Below are positions 12,575 to 24,189 of a stretch of 64,000 bases of DNA, piece after piece. Within the stretch, counting starts at the first letter, position 1; each line of letters opens with the position of its first letter. Source of the DNA: Prosapia bicincta (taxonomy: Eukaryota > Arthropoda > Insecta > Hemiptera > Cercopidae). Below the pieces are notes generated by a model. It searched no databases, was not told the origin of the DNA, and worked only from the letters and a program-made list of their open reading frames with translations. Made by a program: the position numbers and the translations under genes. The DNA is taken from positions 94,324,983 to 94,388,982 of the forward strand of contig JBAIZL010000001.1 in assembly GCA_036971475.1 (NCBI GenBank). Direction: 5' to 3'.

Positions 12575-12781
12575 ATCTAAAGCAGTATTTTAAACCTTTT
12601 TCATGACACGACCTCCTAGTATCAAAACCATTTTTCGCGACCCCCGACCCTTTTTTTCATATAATCCATACAAAAGTTTTATGCGTTTGCGTTATTAGGA
12701 TTCGGATCTAGATATATAATTAAGAACGTAAAACACATCATTTTAAATCGAATACTTAGAATTGATATCTCAGAAACAAAC

Positions 12782-14096
12782 TTTTTTTTTTTACCCGGGT
12801 CAGAGCCCCCAAAACCCGCCCAGCCCTCGTGGCAGCCAACCTCTAGCGAGCTACCTCCGTTTCACATGCGCATGCGGTTAGTATCCCTACCGCGAGTGAA
12901 GGAAACGGGATTTTGATTGCTCATGTACCAAGCTCATAAGCTCTTTCCATGGAGAATCAGGAGATAGTGAAATGAAACAGTACGGTAAGTGTCGCGCTAA
13001 GAGCGGGATGAAAAAACCTGGCAAGAAAGAAACCCTGCCAGGAAAAATCCCGCGACAGATTTTACAGGAACCCTGGGGGCTTGGATCACCTTATGCTAAG
13101 GAATAAGGAGAGGAATTACCTTGCAAATACCTTGTTAGTGAGTCAATGGCAGGAATGGCATGCATCTCTTCTTCTGCTGCCTACTCGAAACTGAAAAGGC
13201 ATGCAATCAAATTAGTACTTCCGTTGGGGCTAAGCTGCGGCCCTGGAGATGTGCCCCTGCGTCACCTGGAACATAACTGTGAAGCAGAATTTATTAGTAT
13301 GTATATTTTATTTTGGTGGTATGGTGTGAGCTAGGCGGTCAGTAAGGACAGCGGCCGTCTGTGTGTGTCGTGGGTGGGGTCATATCTACCCAGTGAGGAA
13401 ATGAGTGTTGATGTTGTATTCGCGTGAGCCTGTTTGTAGAACTTTGTTGCTAAGTGTCGGAGGTGTTGTTTGATGAAAGGCACTTTTAAGTCAGTGTGAA
13501 GCAGTGTTAATCTTGTACATCTAGGTGCCTTCATGATTATTCGCAAAACCTTGTTTTGGAATAACTGTAGTCTGCGTATGCGTGTGTTACCTGCATGGCC
13601 CCAGACGGGTGATGCGTAAGTGAGTATGCTGCGCAACATAGATACGTATATAGTAGTGGCCGCCCGTAGTGAAAGTGGGCTTGTTCTGTTAAGCATAGGA
13701 TATAGTTGTGTTAATCTAATTGTTGCTTTTTTTAACGTGTTGGTAATGTGAGGGTCCCAAATCAGGCCTCTGTCGAGTATGACTCCCAGATATTTGACCT
13801 GGTTCCCCCATTGAATGTCCTCGCCTAATAGTTTTAGAGGTGTGTTGAGTTGGTGTGTCCTACGTTTGGAGAGAAGCAAAGCCTGGCACTTGGCCACGTT
13901 CACCCTAACTCTCCAGTAGCTCTGCCATGATTCTAGTACTGTAAGGTGGTCCTGTAAATATAAGTGTATTAGATGTGGTTTCCATGACTGAGCGGATAAC
14001 GCGGTGTCATCTGCAAATATGGCCACTTGTGTGTTGAGTGTTGTCGTTATGTCGTTGATGTAGATGTTGAACAATACGGGCCCAATAATTGAGCCC
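12782..14096 (-). mobile_element. 5'-truncated jockey-like non-LTR retrotransposon, copy 1
   Basis: Minus-strand element. Its poly(A) tail appears as the T run at 12782-12792, preceded by a 3' UTR and the C-terminal half of a reverse transcriptase. The direct repeat aaacaaac at 12774-12781 and 14097-14104 is the likely target duplication. It is truncated at its 5' end inside the RT domain, at the GSIIGPVLF motif. Its last ~600 bp are repeated at 14105-14710 as a second insertion of the same family. Confidence 0.88.
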
Positions 14097-14098
14097 AA
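13331..14098 (-). pseudogene. Jockey-clade reverse transcriptase, C-terminal part
   Basis: An uninterrupted 255-codon frame on the minus strand. It begins inside the RT palm at GSIIGPVLFNIYINDI, continues with the catalytic FADDTAL box at about residues 28-34 and VNVAKCQALLLS, then VKYLGVILD and the thumb and C-terminal region (SPVWGHAG, LQLFQNKVLR), and ends with RPLSLLTA. These are standard landmarks of jockey-clade non-LTR retrotransposon polymerases, which copy element RNA at a nicked target. The endonuclease and the N-terminal RT motifs are absent through 5' truncation. The intact frame suggests a fairly recent insertion. The initiating ATG is an internal methionine, so this is not a true start. 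Confidence 0.9.
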
Positions 14099-14104
14099 AC
14101 AAAC

Positions 14105-14710
14105 ATTATTTTATTTTTTACCCGGGTCTGAGCCCCCAAAACCCGCCCAGCCCTCGTGGCATCCAACCTCTAGCGAGCTACCTCCGTCTCACATGCGCAT
14201 GCGGTTAGTATCCCTACCGCGAGTGAAGGAAACGGGATTGATTGCCCATGTACCAAGCTCATAAGCTCTTTCCATGGAGAATCACTAGATAGTGAAATGA
14301 AACAGTACGGTAAGTGTCGCGCTAAGAGCGGGATGAAAAAACCTGGCAAGAAAGAAACCCTGCCAGGAAAAATCCCGCGACAGATCATGCAGGAACCCTG
14401 GGGGCTTGGATCACCTTATGCTAAGGAATAAGGAGAGGAATTACCTTGCAAATACCTTGTTAGTGGGTCTATGGCAGGAATGGCATGCATCTCTTCTTCT
14501 GCTGCCTACTCGAAACTGAAAAGGCATGCAATCAAATTAGTACTTCCGTTGGGGCTAAGCTGCGGCCCTGGAGATGTGCCCCTGCGTCACCTGGAACATA
14601 ACTGTGAAGCAGAATTTATTAGTATGTATATTTTGGTGGTATGGTTAGCTAGGCGGTCAGTAAGGACAGCGGCCGTCTGTGTGTGTCGTGGGTGGGGTCA
14701 TATCTACCCA
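14105..14710 (-). mobile_element. Jockey-like non-LTR retrotransposon, copy 2 (3' end only)
   Basis: About 97% identical by eye to 12793-13391, covering the 3' UTR and the last ~20 codons of the polymerase, with an A-rich tail seen as T-rich sequence at 14105-14119. Severe 5' truncation. Copy 1 lies directly beside its tail. No clear target duplication of its own. The plus-strand frames over both copies (13146-13334, 14471-14815) are shadows of the shared UTR. Confidence 0.85.
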
Positions 14711-14859
14711 TATTGTTACGGCCGAGACTACCAGCGCCATCTGTTGGTTACACCTGGAACTACTACGAAAGGTCCAGGCAGAAGGTTCGAGACATTTCGT
14801 TACGCTTCGAGATGATTCTCGCTGTCGCTAGAATGCGCTGGCCGCGCTGGCGGATGGCC

Positions 14860-14867
14860 TATAAATA
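14860..14867 (+). promoter_or_regulatory. TATA-box-like site upstream of the hAT transposase
   Basis: tataaata followed by ggg. It lies in a GC-richer 180-bp piece (14711-14892) that, once the jockey insertion is removed, joins the 5' leader of the transposase (17462-17588). It could be the hAT promoter or part of an LTR-like insert, since the piece starts tgttacggcc. The jockey element inserted about 25-30 bp downstream, where transcription would be expected to start. Confidence 0.4.
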
Positions 14868-14892
14868 GGGTTGTCTACCGTGGCTACGCCAG

Positions 14893-17449
14893 GCCTCCTA
14901 AATCTCATCTTTCTCCCGCAGACCTCGCCAGTCTCCTTCTTACCCCAAACCAGGTCCTCATTGCAGAGGACCTAAACTCCAAGCATCCTTCCTGGAACAG
15001 CCACACTACAAATACTTCCGGGAGAAAACTCTTTCAGTTCGCAATCTCCAATCCCTCTATCACCACCCTTGGACCCAACGAACCCACTCACGTTCCCTCT
15101 AATACCTCTTAATTACCCGACGTCCTTGACATCGCCATAACTAACAACTTCCATTCTCCCGTCGCCGTTTCCACCATCAACGACCTCTCTTCCGACCACA
15201 ACCCTATCCTAATCTCCATCTCAAAGTCCACCATCCACTCTCCTCCCACACCGCTGAGGAGAGTCAACTGGAGAGACTTCCATCAGGATGTCTCACGGTT
15301 ACTCCCCACGGATCTCCCACCGATATCCTCCCCCGACGATCTCGATAACCTCTCCCACCAGGCTTAGGCCGTCCTATCCTCCGCCATCTCAAAAAACTCC
15401 TCCCCCGTCATATCTTCCTCCCGGAGGTCATCTCTACCCGTTCACATCTTGGTCGAAATCGCAAAGAAACGCCGCCTTAGACACTCCTGGCAGCTCACGC
15501 GATGTCCGACGGTCAAGAGGCAATTTAACGCGCAGATCCGCTTGGTCAAGGCGCTTCTGGAATTTCATTCCACCGAATCATGGCAGGCCTATCTGGACTC
15601 CTTGGACGTTTCGGATGGATCAGTGTGGAAAGCAATTCGTTAGCTCCTGCGGGAAAAGAGGTCAAACCACCCAGTCTGCGGCGGGAGTGGCCTGGTATTC
15701 TCTCCGTCCGACAAGGCTGACTCTCTGGAGTTCCAGTTCTCTCCTCATCCGGGAATCGAAGACCGCTCTCACTCCGCCCTGGTGGACGAATATCTCCAAG
15801 GCTACTTTGGTCAAAAGCCGGAGCCTGGGGATCTTCGGTTCACCAGGCAGGACATCATTGCTGCTATCCAGAAGCTGAAACCTAAGAAGGCACCCGGCCT
15901 TGACTCCATTAACTCCAACGCCCTAAAACACTCCCCACCTCTCCTCATTTCTTATCTTCACCACATCTTCAACTCTTCCATCCGTCTTCACCACTTCCCC
16001 TCCTGTTGGAAAACAGCGAAGGTCATCCTTATTCAAAAACCACGCAAACCTCGACACAATCCTGACCCATCTCCCTTCTCCCGATCATATCAAAGCTCTT
16101 CGAAAGACTCCACCACCACATCTTTCCTGTTCTGGATGGCGTCATTCGACAGGAGCAATTCGGCTTCCGGGGAGAACACTCCACTACTCAGCAGTTGATA
16201 CGAGTCACAAATGCGGTAGTGGATGCCTTCAACAAGAGACAATCCCCCTCTGCGGTCTTCCTCGATGTCAGTAAGGCCTTCGACCGTGTTTGGCATCCCG
16301 GACTCATATACAAATTGGCCACCAGCCGCAGGGATTTGTTCTGGATCCCCTCCTTTACCTCCTGTTCACAAATGATATTCCTCTCCTACCTGGCGTATCC
16401 CTGTCATTGTACGCAGATGACGCGATGTTCTTTTGCAGCTCCTAGAGCGTACCTAAAGCCTGCAGGACCATCCAAATGCAACTAGACACCCTATCGCCAT
16501 GGCTCCGTAAATGGAGAACAGTGGTAAACGCTGGAAAGTTAGAAGCGATATGCTTCACCAGAAAAAATCGACCGCAGACCGGAGCCATCACTCTCGATGG
16601 GGAGTCTATTGCATGGAGGTCCTCAGTCAAGTACCTTGGCGTCATCCTCGACAAGCACCTTTCCTTCTCCCGTCACGTCAACTCCGTCCTACCCAAAGGG
16701 ATAGCTATCCGCATTAAGCTATTCCCCCTCCTGTCCCGCCAGAGTCGTCTACCTTTAAAAGTGAAATACCTCATCTACCTAATGCTCATCTGTCCTGTCA
16801 TCACCTACTCCTCACCAGTCTGGTGGCCACTCTGCACCAACACATCCAAGAAACGTCTCGAAGCCTTCCAGGCACGATCGCTGAGCTCTAACTTCCCCCT
16901 CTTTCTCACAAATCAAAACATTCGTCATTCCTTTCATGCTCCTCCCCTGTCAGACTTCATTCGTTCCCTCTCCGCAAAACTCTTCGGTACTGCCGAAAGC
17001 TCCAACTACCCACATATCCGGAACATCAGCGATATGTCTGGACCTCCTCCCATCTTCCGCCCCCGTCCCAGAATCCTTCTGGACCCCCCATAACCCTAAT
17101 TACTCACGTCTCACCCCCTCTTCTCCTTCCCCCCATTATTTTAAGCTGTATACACATTACTACACTTATATGTCACAACAACACCTACACTACACACATG
17201 TTCATACATGTGACAAAATGTAATTATGTCATGTAAAAAAAAAAAAAGAAAGAAAGTCAGCCAGTCCCACATGGAAAAAACCTGATCCGTCCCACCCAAT
17301 AAAACGTCCTGCCATTGCAGAATCCTCTCCCCGATCCAGCCCGAACCAAAAAGCCCTGATCCCATATTCCTACCCGGAGCCATTGTCGCGTGACAGACGC
17401 TGCATAACCTCGGGGGCCACCAAACCCCCTCCTTCTCTGACTGACTGAC
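14893..17449 (+). mobile_element. 5'-truncated jockey-like non-LTR retrotransposon
   Basis: The direct repeat tggctacgccag at 14881-14892 and 17450-17461 is a 12-bp target duplication. The element carries the C-terminal part of an apurinic-type endonuclease, then a reverse transcriptase, on the plus strand. The 3' end is unusual: an internal A-rich tract (17237-17254) is followed by about 180 bp of C-rich sequence and then a short ctga repeat directly against the duplication. Several frameshifts and stops make it non-functional. Confidence 0.85.
14922..17093 (+). pseudogene. Jockey-like endonuclease-reverse transcriptase, broken
   Basis: Readable in several frames. The endonuclease end shows EDLNSKHPSWNS, where the family has GDFNAKH, then LDIAITN and SDHNPI with the catalytic histidine (near 15193). 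A linker follows, with ARKRRLRHSW-type text (here VEIAKKRRLRHSW) at 15449. The RT shows KLKPKKAPGLDSIN (15866-15907), then FGFRGEHST-type text spoiled by frameshift, FLDVSKAFDRVWHPGL at about 16258-16305, a deletion, YADD (near 16409-16420), VKYLGVILDKHLSFSRHV at about 16629 and ITYSSPVWW at about 16800. A 205-codon frame (16476-17093) covers the thumb and C-terminus. Sequence composition is much richer in C than the surroundings. The line differs from the copies at 12782-14710. Confidence 0.87.
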
Positions 17450-17588
17450 TGGCTACGCCAGTTGAAGCAAGCCACGCGTTAAACTCGGAGGCAAGACCGC
17501 GATAAGTGAAAACTATTCGGAAGTAAAACCACAGTATTATACGGATTTAGTGTGTGAATTTAAGTGTGTTATTTTGTTATAATTGAAA

Positions 17589-19379
17589 ATGGATAAATTC
17601 CTGAAAACATCATCAGAACCGTCAACTTCTAGCGGGAGTAGTGGACAACAAACGAAAAAACGTATGTATGATGACAATTATTTGAAATTTGGGTTTGAAA
17701 CTTTGTCAAGAGAAAGCATGAAGCTATCGAAGTGGTTACGCCACCTAAACACAAAACATCCTAACGAAAAAAATAAACCCTTGGAATTTTTTGACCGAAA
17801 ATTAAAAGCTCTTGAACATCAAAAAACTGCTATAGTACAAATGTCCAACCTAAATGAGTAAGCGTTGCTCGCTAGTTATCGAGTAGCTTTTCGTGTGGCT
17901 AAAGCAGATAACCTCACACTATCGCCAAAAATTTGATTTTACCAGCGGTTTTAGATATAGCAGAGGTTATGTTTGGCAAGTAAGAGGTCGAAAAGCTCAA
18001 ACGTATACCTCTCTCTGACAATACCATTCAACGCAGGATAAGCAATATGGCGACTGACATTCGTGGCCAAGTCATAGAAAAAATAAATAAAAGTTCTTTT
18101 GTGTCGTTGCAATTTGATGAATCAACGGATATTGCGGGTTGTACACAGTTTGTAGCTTTTGTGCGTTTTAAATCCAATGAAAAATTACTGGAAGAAATAC
18201 TGTTTTGCAAGGCACTTCTCGGGAATACTACAGGTCAGTGCTTGCTTGACATGTTCCTTGAAGTTACGCAAGACATGAATATCGATTGGGCACAAAAATG
18301 CATTGCTATTTGTAGTGACGGAGCAAAATCCATGACTGGTGCGAAGACTGGATTTATTGCTAGACTGAAAGAACATACGCCAAGCGCTTGTTGGATGCAT
18401 TGCTTTCTCCATCGCCAAGCTCTTGCAGCCAGAACTTTACCACAAAAATACAGTCAAGTACTAAATATTATTATTAAAATTGTAAATTCTATTAAAGGAA
18501 AAGCGTTGCAGACTCGATTGTTTCGAATCATTTGTGAAGATATGGGGACAGTCCATCAACATTTGCTTTACCATACAGAGGTTAGGTGGTTATCAAAAGG
18601 CAAAGTACTGACCAGAGTTATGGAACTTCGCGCTGAACTATTAGTATATTTACAGCAAGCCAAATCAGATTACTCTGAATTCATTTCTGACCCGGAATTC
18701 CTTTTGAAAGTGGCTTTTCTTTCTGACACATTTCTGCATTTAAATAACTTGAATAACAGTCTTCAAAGTGGGATGAAAATGTCATCACAGCAAAAGACAA
18801 ACTCCATGGCTTTATACAAAAAATTGAATTGTGGTCATAATCTATAAATGAAAAAAAATTTGATTCATTTTCGTCAACACAGTCTTTCATTGAAGAAGTC
18901 GGAAGCGAGATAAACATCAATTCATATATATCTGGTATGAAAATGGTGTTAGATAATTTGAAGAAAGAGTTGGGCAAGTCAGTACTTCTCAGTGCAAGAG
19001 ATATTGGATAAGACTGGGCAAAGATGGATCTTAAATCCGTTTTTAAATGAGGTAAATTTAGCAACTAAGCTCAAAGAAAATCTGCTAGAATTATCTGCCG
19101 ATGGGATGTTACACTTTTAATTCAAGTCTCAAAGTTTGGATACCTTTTGGTTAAAAAGAAAAACAGAATACCCTGAATTAACAATCGAGGCTTTGAAGTG
19201 TCTGATTCCATTTTCTACTTCGTACTTGTGCGAGTTGACATTTTTATCAATGGCCCACATAAAAAAGTAAAGCAAGAAATCGCTTAAATTTGGAAAACGA
19301 TTTAATACTTAAAGTTGCAAAAACGGATCCACGATGGGAGAAATTGATTGAACAAAATCAAGCACAACCTTCACATTAA
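17589..19379 (+). pseudogene. ZBED5-like hAT transposase, frameshifted
   Basis: First block: 90 codons starting MDKFLKTSSEPSTSSGSSG, then RMYDDNYLKFGF, RHLNTKHP and KPLEFFDRKL, the BED-finger region of ZBED5/SCAND3-like transposases. The CxxC half of the finger, normally between FGF and LSRESM, is absent, so the zinc site is incomplete. A frameshifted stretch (17862-18046) follows. The main 266-codon frame (18047-18847) holds QFDESTD with the first catalytic aspartate, CSDGAKSMTG with the second, and CWMHCFLHRQALA, the CxxH insertion-domain motif. The C-terminal dimerisation region is readable in pieces: FWLKRKTEYPEL, FSTSYLCELTFL and RLNLENDLILKV near 19140-19320. Several stops and frameshifts; not expected to be active. 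Confidence 0.9.
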
Positions 19380-19644
19380 AATATACGAGTAGTCGAAGAA
19401 TTATTTAAAAAAAATTTATTTATATAAAAGTATAAATAAAGATAAACATAAACTTTATAAAGTAAAATAGTATAATGGGTATCATTTTGTCAACTTTTTC
19501 TTATATATCTATCTTGTTAAAATTTATTGATTTTTTGTTACTAAAATACTTAGTTCTTTCGACTTCCTGGTGCCCCCCCTACAAGGCGTCGCGACCCCCC
19601 CCCCCCGGGTCGCGACCCACAGGTTGAAACACACTGATCTAAAG

Positions 19645-19787
19645 CAGTCGTAAGACGGAATGATCTATTCCTGATCTAGCGTCACGTATTCTGGACATTT
19701 TTACGCCTTGCTTCCCTTGACATTAGCGCTCTAATAACATGATCCGAGCTTTCGTAACACGGCACAACTAGTGTCACGTAACTAATG
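19645..19787 (+). repeat. Satellite A, continuation after the hAT insertion
   Basis: One and a half units with the same landmarks as 10125-12574 (tagcgtcacgtat, gcgctctaataacatgatcc). It joins in phase with the left part across the 8-bp duplication and ends where the 123-bp repeat begins. Confidence 0.9.
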
Positions 19788-20331
19788 TCTAGTTAGAACA
19801 TTGTTTCCTCCTCAAGTTCGATCCGGTGACCAGTTCATGCCTTAGAGTAAGCACCTGACCTCTTACCTGGTGGTCTCGGTATTTCTTAAAGAGCGAGCGA
19901 ATCAATACTTTCTAGTTAGAACATTGTTTCCTCCTCAAGTTCGATCCGGTGACCAGTTCATGCCTTAGAGTAAGCACCTGACCTCTTACCTGGTGGTCTC
20001 GGTATTTCTTAAAGAGCGAGTGAATCAATACTTTCTAGTTAGAACATTGTTCCCGTCTCACGTTCGATCCGGTGACCAGTTTATGCCTTAGAGTAAGCAC
20101 CTGACCTCTTACCTGGTGGTCTCGGTATTTCTTAAAGAGCGAGCGAATCAATACTTTCTAGTTAGAACATTGTTCCCGTCTCACGTTCGATCCGGTGACC
20201 AGTTCATGCCTTAGAGTAAGCACCTGACCTCTTACCTGGTGATCTCGGTATTTCTTAAAGAGCGAGCGAATCAATACTTTCTAGTTAGAACATTGTTCCC
20301 GTCTCACGTTCGATCCAGTAACCAGTTCATG
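19788..20331. repeat. 123-bp tandem repeat, 4.4 units
   Basis: Units start tctagttagaacattg at 19788, 19911, 20034, 20157 and 20280, so the period is exactly 123. Copies are nearly identical; the main variant is ttcctcctcaag versus cccgtctcacg. Each unit includes gttcgatccggtgacca, which contains a B-box-like string, but no A box at the right distance was found. The fifth unit is split by a hAT element and resumes at 21122. Confidence 0.93.
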
Positions 20332-20339
20332 CCTTAGAG

Positions 20340-21121
20340 CAGGGATGGCCAACTAGTAGCCACCGACCTGGTTTTATTTAGTCCCAGACGAATATTAAAA
20401 ACATTAGATTTTTGGTTTATTAATAAAAAGTAAAACATACAAGTTACGTTACATAATATATGTTTAACACTACTCTTACCCCTAGCATGAGTTCCGTGAT
20501 TCGCTAAGGGATCCACATTTTTCATTCAAAGTCGGAAACTGTTGTTTCATTTGGGAGTTTTGAGGAGAAATGTCCCAAACGACTTGTAATCGGTCGGACA
20601 ATAGTTTCAATGTTTGGTAGCGCATACCTTTGTGAGTGCACCTTTTTAACAATGACATTTTTAAAATCACCGCAACAGACTCAAGATTTTCGAGATCTGC
20701 TCAATGTTGCAACCACTTCAATTCATATTGAGTTTGATGAAGTGTTGAACGATTGTGCCCGCCCACAGTGTTCTCACTAAGCGAAGTAGGTAGGCCTACA
20801 TACTTATGGATGATTTTAAGTTTAAATAAATTAGAGTTTTTTGCCAATAATGTTTTATGATAAACGTAAACAACATGAATAATTAACACATAAAATTTTA
20901 ATATTATACTTGTTTTGATCCTTGGTACATTGAGATTAATTTGAAATGTATACGAAAATACTGAGTAACGTTTATTGATGCATAATATACGAAGCATACT
21001 ATACGATATACATATTGCATACATTTGGCTTATTGATGTATCTGCGGAATTATTTGTGTGGCCCCCGTCTTCACTAAAAATATTAAAGTGACCATTTAGG
21101 GCAAACAATTTGGTCATCCTG
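20340..21121 (+). mobile_element. GTF2IRD2-like hAT fragment, copy 1
   Basis: Inserted in the 123-bp array with flanks ccttagag (20332-20339) and cctcagag (21122-21129), 8 bp with one mismatch. It begins cagggatggccaacta and ends ggtcatcctg. The interior retains the C-terminal dimerisation region of a hAT transposase on the plus strand (SMFGSAYLCECTF then TTSIHIEF, about 20610-20745), like GTF2IRD2/EPM2AIP1-type hAT proteins. The rest of the transposase is deleted. Same family as 34560-35318. Confidence 0.87.
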
Positions 21122-21180
21122 CCTCAGAGTCAGGACCTGGTGGTCTCGGTATTTCTTGAAGAACAAGCAAACCAGTAACA
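21122..21180. repeat. 123-bp repeat, remainder after the hAT insertion
   Basis: ctggtggtctcggtatttctt and following text match the 123-bp unit, more diverged than the copies on the left. Confidence 0.75.
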
Positions 21181-22153
21181 TCTTATTACAACTTTAGGGA
21201 GTTTATTAACAAATAACTATTTTTCAAATTAGTGTCCGAGAGTAACATTAGAGGGATATAATGATCAAAACTCAAGTCTACTGTGTTCAGTTTTGAACTG
21301 ACATTGTTTTTCATTTCATCTTCAACTCGAGCTACTAGATTACACTTTACAAACAGCAGCCCACCCCGATCAAGACTTTTAAGCGCTCTTTTTAAGTAGC
21401 CAGAGATTTAAAAAGCTAAAGCTAAAAGTTCCTACTACTAATTCACAGGTAATTCAAAACACAAACTCGACTACTACTTTCTTCAATATAATCACAGTAA
21501 CCACAGTAATCCTGTGCTGTATGCTATTGTACTAACACTGTAGGTGCAACAGAAGACGCTCAGACTATACTGATCACAGCAATCCACAAACCACAACTAC
21601 ATAACCTACGCTACTGCTACACAGCTGACGTCACACACATTTCAAGTTCCTGCCAACGTACTTAATAAACGCAATTATATTTCGCACACTCTTTTTGACA
21701 TCATTGACCCCAAAACTTTCTCGCGATCATCTAATATATTTTCCCCTCCCTATCTTTAAACAACAAATAGGTCAGAAACTGTCCAAGAGCTACATCTCCT
21801 GAAACAGCCGTTCTAAGTTAGACAAAATCTAAATGCTCTATAGACAGGTGTTTGCAAGTAAATGAGTAGCACTTATACAGTCGCTTGAATTTGACAGATA
21901 TAAAGTTCGTCGAGCCCAGTAGCAATATAATTACAATACCATAATACAAGATACAGTGCCGTAACTCGTAAAATCGAAAACGTAGCTTAACTTATGAAAG
22001 AAGGCATCTACTTAATTATCAAATGAAAAACTTACAAATAACATTAAAAGACGAAACAATACATACATACATTTAAAACGTTTATTTTGTTGTTGCTCTA
22101 AGAGAATGGTGAGAACCAACACGTATATAGACCTACGTAATGCGTATTTTTTT
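21181..22153. other. Unassigned DNA
   Basis: No gene or array recognised. A tacagtgccgtaactcg string near 21954 could be a decayed partner for the pogo-type end at 22193, but similarity is weak. Confidence 0.4.
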
Positions 22154-22193
22154 AACTCGGTTATTCGGGGCTCGGTTAATCGAGGCTCTACTG
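22154..22193 (-). mobile_element. Pogo/Tigger-type terminal repeat, solo end
   Basis: Reverse-complemented, the sequence begins cagtagagcctcgattaacc and continues with gagccccgaataaccg; a TA (22194-22195) follows on the plus strand. This is the CAGTAGAGCCTCGATTA type of Tigger terminus. The partner end is not clear. Confidence 0.55.
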
Positions 22194-22195
22194 TA

Positions 22196-24189
22196 TTAGT
22201 CAAAAAATACATCTATAACAAAATTGTTTAGAATAAACTGTTTTGTACATTTCAATGAATCGATCTTCATCATTAGAACCTATAACTAAGGCTACGTATA
22301 AGTTAATAAAGAAACTAAATATTTTGTAGCTTGAATGTAGTTATACTCTGAGAGGATGACAAGCATGTAAGTTTTTATTATATAGATCTTTGTTAATACA
22401 GTTATTATTTAGTTAATATCTTGTGGTATTGGATGTGTGGTTAATTATAAAGTTTTTATCAGGTAGAGTGAAGGCTATGTAAGTATTTTTTCATCACCTA
22501 CAAACCAAATATGGAGGGTATATAAGTAAGAATTTTTACATTTCCTTTTCAAGAAATTAATTTTAGGCTCTTCCAATTGAATGAGTCGCGCTAGGGTAGT
22601 CACTAGTTGCATGCCTACCTGTCCCATGCACACGGCGTTAAAACGTTAAAACAAATGAAGAGGAACATATGAACAGCGGGAGGTTCCCGCCACCACGGCA
22701 CCAACTGAAATAGCGCATACCACTCGTGAGTCCGTCTACAGATAATTAATTTCAGAGTCACATGATAATTCTGTCTCGAAGGCTTCTTCTTCTTCATTTG
22801 TCATGTGATGATAGATCACGACCAAGTATTGCTAATAGGATGGGTAGGCCGTTGTCAGTCTTGCCGGCTTCATAACATACACCAACGTACGTAGTTTAAA
22901 CGAATCACTGTACTTAAACGTACAGGTCAAATTTTGTAAGCTGGCACTTGGCTTTTAGGTAGAAATTGTGTATTCGTCATCTATAAAACATCAGGCACTG
23001 TCGTCATCCCTCATCGGGGGCAGTCTGCACGTCCCAACGCTTGGAAAATCCTATTACAACGCTTCCGTGAGCGCACTTTTTAAAATTGCTATTTTTAATA
23101 TGCTATTAAAAGTATTGATAAGTAACAAAATAATGAGTTAACCCTGTGAGTCAGCGGAAGTCCAAAGGTAGATGTTTTTGAAAATGACTTATGAGTACCT
23201 GCACCCTCCCCTCGTCCTTAGCCTCTCGCTTAGGCCTGCAGCCCCCAAATTACAGCTTATTAAATTTTACGTATAACTTATATTGTCTAGATTGAACAGT
23301 TTAAGAGGGGATGAAATATAGGTAGGTTATCAACACTAAAGTCTCTCCTCTTGGGAACAACTCGCCTTAACCTTTTCCCCTTTAACGTTGACATTTTCTC
23401 CGTCACATTTGTTAAATACGAATTCAAATAAAAGAAACTGTACTAGGCCTATATCTCGTCGGGTTTAAATTTCTATCTGTAATCTTTTTTAATGCACCGA
23501 TTTGTTGGACCCCATTTTTACACACAAAATTTACGTTTTTATTAGATTTGTAAGACAAATAGGTTTTTAACACAATTATTTTCATTCTTAATTAAAATAT
23601 TAAACGATAGCTCCCTAATTAATACTTACTTAATAGACCTTCAACGAAAATTTTTTTTAAAAACTTGAAAGTTTTTGTTACATATTTACAATTTTTTTCA
23701 ATATAAAATCCATTATTGGCGTAATGACATGCTCTTCTTTGGAGAGTAAGTATTAACAATTATTTTTAATGGTTTTATTCTTCTTCTTTGGATATGGTAG
23801 GGGATAATAATTATAAAAACAACATTCTAATCATTTTCTTTTAATACAAAAATTTATTATTATCAAATTATACTCATAAAGAAGCGGAAAATATCAAGTT
23901 ATTAGGTTATTACTTTCTTCTCGCTTTAAAGTCGTAATGCTTATGTGATACAACCGTTATTTCCGTATTTTATGTAGATATTTTAAATAGGTTCTTATTA
24001 CCTGTTACACGGAATCGATAAAACTTTTAAAATATTGTGATTTAATCTATGATGTAGGTCTACCGAACAATAGCATTTCAACTTTATTTAGTATTTTTCC
24101 AGAGAGTTATAAGATTTGCTCTGCTATTTACTGCACATGTTGCGTACTTAATACTTTACTCTTTTCATGTAGTTTAGCATTCTTCCTAT
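22196..24189. other. Unassigned DNA
   Basis: About 2 kb with no convincing gene or array. Slightly GC-richer near 22570-23050. Confidence 0.5.

Larger units (their letters stand above)
12583..19636 (+). mobile_element. Composite hAT transposon inserted in satellite A
   Basis: A perfect 8-bp duplication, atctaaag, flanks the block at 12575-12582 and 19637-19644. The termini start cagtattttaaacct and, on the other strand, cagtgtgtttcaacct, followed by gcgaccc-type text on both sides, a classic hAT end. Removing the nested insertions (12782-14096, 14105-14710 and 14893-17449) leaves roughly 2.5 kb, a usual size for an autonomous hAT: a short left arm, a promoter-like 5' region, a ZBED5-like transposase at 17589-19379 and a right arm with a poly-C run. 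The satellite reads continuously across the insertion point. Confidence 0.93.

Noticed and set aside
12793..14710. Direct repeats of about 600 bp that look like LTRs
   Set aside because: Both end in A-rich tails on the minus strand and one joins continuously to a jockey-type RT; two truncated non-LTR copies explain them better.
13146..14868. Repeated plus-strand frame MAGMACISSSAAYSKL... in two places
   Set aside because: It lies antisense in the 3' UTR of two copies of a minus-strand non-LTR retrotransposon.
19788..20331. gttcgatcc string in each 123-bp unit as a tRNA-derived SINE B box
   Set aside because: No A box at the required distance and no tRNA-like fold on either strand; regular 123-bp tandem structure explains the sequence.
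21954..22193. Complete small pogo element
   Set aside because: The right end is clear but the proposed left end shares little beyond the CAGT start.
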